A DNA stretch of 33,554 nucleotides from Methanoculleus sp. SDB (GTDB lineage: Archaea > Halobacteriota > Methanomicrobia > Methanomicrobiales > Methanomicrobiaceae), in NCBI GenBank assembly GCA_001412355.1, contig LKUD01000090.1, positions 1-33,554 on the forward strand, written 5' to 3'. The position numbers and the translations under genes are program-made. Under the pieces are notes generated by a model that did not search any database, was not told where the DNA came from, and saw nothing but the letters and a program-made list of their open reading frames with translations. This document shows, piece after piece, positions 32,380 through 33,554 of the stretch. How positions within the stretch are numbered: position 1 is the first letter of the stretch; every line of letters begins with the position of its first letter.

Positions 32380-33435
32380 ATGCCGGACAGACGTATCCTG
32401 ATTGTTGAAGACGAGCAGATTGTCGCGATGGAAATGACGGTGACCTTAAAGAAGCTCGGGTACACCGTGGTCGGCACCGCGAACACCGGAGAGGCCGCGA
32501 TAGAGCGGGCGGGAATCCTCCATCCCGATCTTGTTCTGATGGATATCCACCTGAAAGGCGAGATGGACGGCATCGAAGCGGCGGGGGAGATCTCCTCGCA
32601 ATACGATATTCCGGTAATCTACCTCACCGCACATTCGGATTTTGATACGATGGGGCGGGCGCTTGAAACCCAGCCCTACGGGTACCTCATTAAGCCCTTC
32701 AACGACCGGGCGCTCTACAGCAACATCGAGATGGCGGTCCATAAGCACCAGGTGATCCGGCGCTTCAGGAGTGAGGGGTCAAGGTCGGCCCGGCTTCCCG
32801 ATCCGGAGCCGCGCGAGGTTTCGGATCCTGCCTGCGAAGCGGCACTTGATGCGGTCGAGGAGCCGATATTCCTCGTCGACCGGGAGATGCGCCTTGTCAG
32901 GGCGAATGCTGCCTTCAACCGCCTTGCCGCTACGGTGGGCGACTCGCCGCCCCTGACCGGTATGCCGGTGTTCCACGCCCTTCCGGCTTCCCTCATCGGG
33001 CCGCCCGAGGCGTTTGCCGCCGTCTTTGAATCAGGATCCCCGAAGAAAGAGGAAAAGCCCCTGAAGTCGGGGGGACGATCCTATGCAATGCGGATTGAGC
33101 GGATACCGAGAATTACGAACGGGACGGTCACGCATGTGCTTACAATACTGCACGATTTGACACGTGAAACCGAGATTACGCTCCAGAAACAGCGCCTGGC
33201 CCGCGATGTGCGACTCCTTCGGGACAATCTCGTTGATATCGCCTCTTTAACGGGGAGAATGAAGCACCCGCTTACCGAGATCCGGTCTCTTGCGGGAATG
33301 GACGAGGACACGATTGTTCATCGTGTGGCGATTGAAAAGATCGGTAAGTACGCCGACGATGCATGGGATGCCCTTGCGGAGATCGATCTGATCTTTATGA
33401 AGTTCGAACGGGAATACCGCGAGAACCACCGGTGA
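32380..33435 (+). CDS. Response regulator with C-terminal PAS-like and helical domain
   Basis: From the ATG at 32380 the protein has 351 residues. The receiver (1-115) is complete: DE at 11-12, phosphoacceptor D55 in LVLMDIHLKGEMDG, T83 in VIYLTAHSD, and K105 in GYLIKPFNDR. A linker and a PAS-like region (about 150-260, EEPIFLVDREMRLVRANAAF) follow. A helical end (RMKHPLTEIRSLAGMDE) looks like a kinase dimerisation helix without an ATPase. No DNA-binding domain is seen, so output is probably through protein contacts. A GGTGA site lies upstream. The stop directly abuts the stop of the convergent final gene. Confidence 0.85.
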   Translation: MPDRRILIVEDEQIVAMEMTVTLKKLGYTVVGTANTGEAAIERAGILHPDLVLMDIHLKGEMDGIEAAGEISSQYDIPVIYLTAHSDFDTMGRALETQPYGYLIKPFNDRALYSNIEMAVHKHQVIRRFRSEGSRSARLPDPEPREVSDPACEAALDAVEEPIFLVDREMRLVRANAAFNRLAATVGDSPPLTGMPVFHALPASLIGPPEAFAAVFESGSPKKEEKPLKSGGRSYAMRIERIPRITNGTVTHVLTILHDLTRETEITLQKQRLARDVRLLRDNLVDIASLTGRMKHPLTEIRSLAGMDEDTIVHRVAIEKIGKYADDAWDALAEIDLIFMKFEREYRENHR

Positions 33436-33554
33436 TTAGCCCCGACGGAGCACGCATGTCATGCAGTGCGCTCCTCCGTAACCGCCGGTTGCGTTTGTGA
33501 GTGTTACCGGCATCATCTCAAGCCCGTGTGCATAAACCTCTTTTTTATGGGGAA
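33436..33554 (-). CDS. C-terminal fragment of arginine deiminase/amidinotransferase-family enzyme
   Basis: Only the last 39 residues are in the window; the frame is open to the edge and ends TAA at 33438-33436. The end reads VYAHGLEMMPVTLTNATG, then GGYGGAHCMTCVLRRG. A glycine-rich loop with a conserved Cys near the C-terminus resembles the nucleophile loop GGxxCMT of guanidine-modifying enzymes (arginine deiminase, DDAH, amidinotransferase). The specific activity cannot be determined. Its closeness to carbamate kinase is suggestive of arginine breakdown. Confidence 0.5.
   Translation of the reverse strand, partial: PHKKEVYAHGLEMMPVTLTNATGGYGGAHCMTCVLRRG

Overview
This window looks like chromosomal DNA from a hydrogenotrophic methanogen of the order Methanomicrobiales (inferred). 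It is moderately GC-rich and gene-dense. It carries archaeal-type ribosomal proteins (L7Ae, S28e, L24e, S10), EF-1alpha, a CetZ tubulin homologue, a methanogen sulfite-reductase-like protein, the archaeal cobamide enzymes CobZ/CobT/CobS, a split GMP synthase, a hexulose-6-phosphate synthase/RraA fusion and tandem aryl-acetate CoA ligases. Ribosome binding sites resemble GGAGGTGATC and many promoters carry AT-rich TATA-like boxes. Several genes appear to be leaderless or to start at GTG or TTG. I see no insertion sequence, phage, CRISPR array, tRNA or rRNA, and no gene-free stretch longer than 300 bases.

Layout. Positions 1-1448 hold the end of porA and all of porB (pyruvate:ferredoxin oxidoreductase). 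1458-3205 (minus) is thrC with a membrane-anchored DUF5803-like gene overlapping its 3' end. 3263-5657 (minus) is a four-gene run: MarC, a 66-residue membrane protein, a nitrilase-family amidase and a DUF457/YdjM membrane protein. 5762-6999 (minus) is the operon rpl7ae-rps28e-rpl24e-ndk. 7120-12025 (minus) is a tightly overlapping cell-surface cluster: FAD oxidoreductase, GT2 glycosyltransferase, flippase-like membrane protein and a DUF2298 giant membrane protein. 12139-14440 (plus) pairs CetZ with a secreted, membrane-anchored coiled-coil protein. 14601-17828 (minus) is tuf-rps10 followed by an Agl23/TIGR03663 membrane protein.

18015-19198 holds a small cysteine-containing protein facing a Dsr-like siroheme/Fe-S protein. 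19241-21553 is a divergent cobamide assembly region (cobZ-cobS minus, cobT plus) with a strong dyad between the arms. guaAa, a YkgJ cysteine-cluster protein and a TraB-like membrane protein follow cobT to 23904. A 266-base gene-free interval with a compact RNA-like fold precedes a nitroreductase and the HPS-RraA fusion (to 26037). 26075-29100 (minus) is two phenylacetate-CoA-ligase paralogues plus a tandem ACT protein. A 19-bp perfect palindrome separates them from carbamate kinase (plus). The window ends with a multi-PAS histidine kinase whose receiver has Glu at the phosphoacceptor position, its response regulator, and the C-terminus of a probable arginine-deiminase/amidinotransferase-family enzyme.

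How the parts may work together. The DUF2298 and Agl23 proteins belong to families reported to co-occur (TIGR03662/TIGR03663). With the GT2 enzyme and the flippase-like protein they suggest lipid-linked sugar synthesis and transfer at the cell surface. The CetZ pair lies between them, so the 7-16 kb stretch is the best candidate here for an uncharacterised cell-envelope system. The cob genes together would attach the lower ligand of the cobamide needed for methanogenesis. The CoA ligases with the ACT protein suggest amino-acid-controlled activation of aryl acetates. All functional links are inferred from gene order and motifs.
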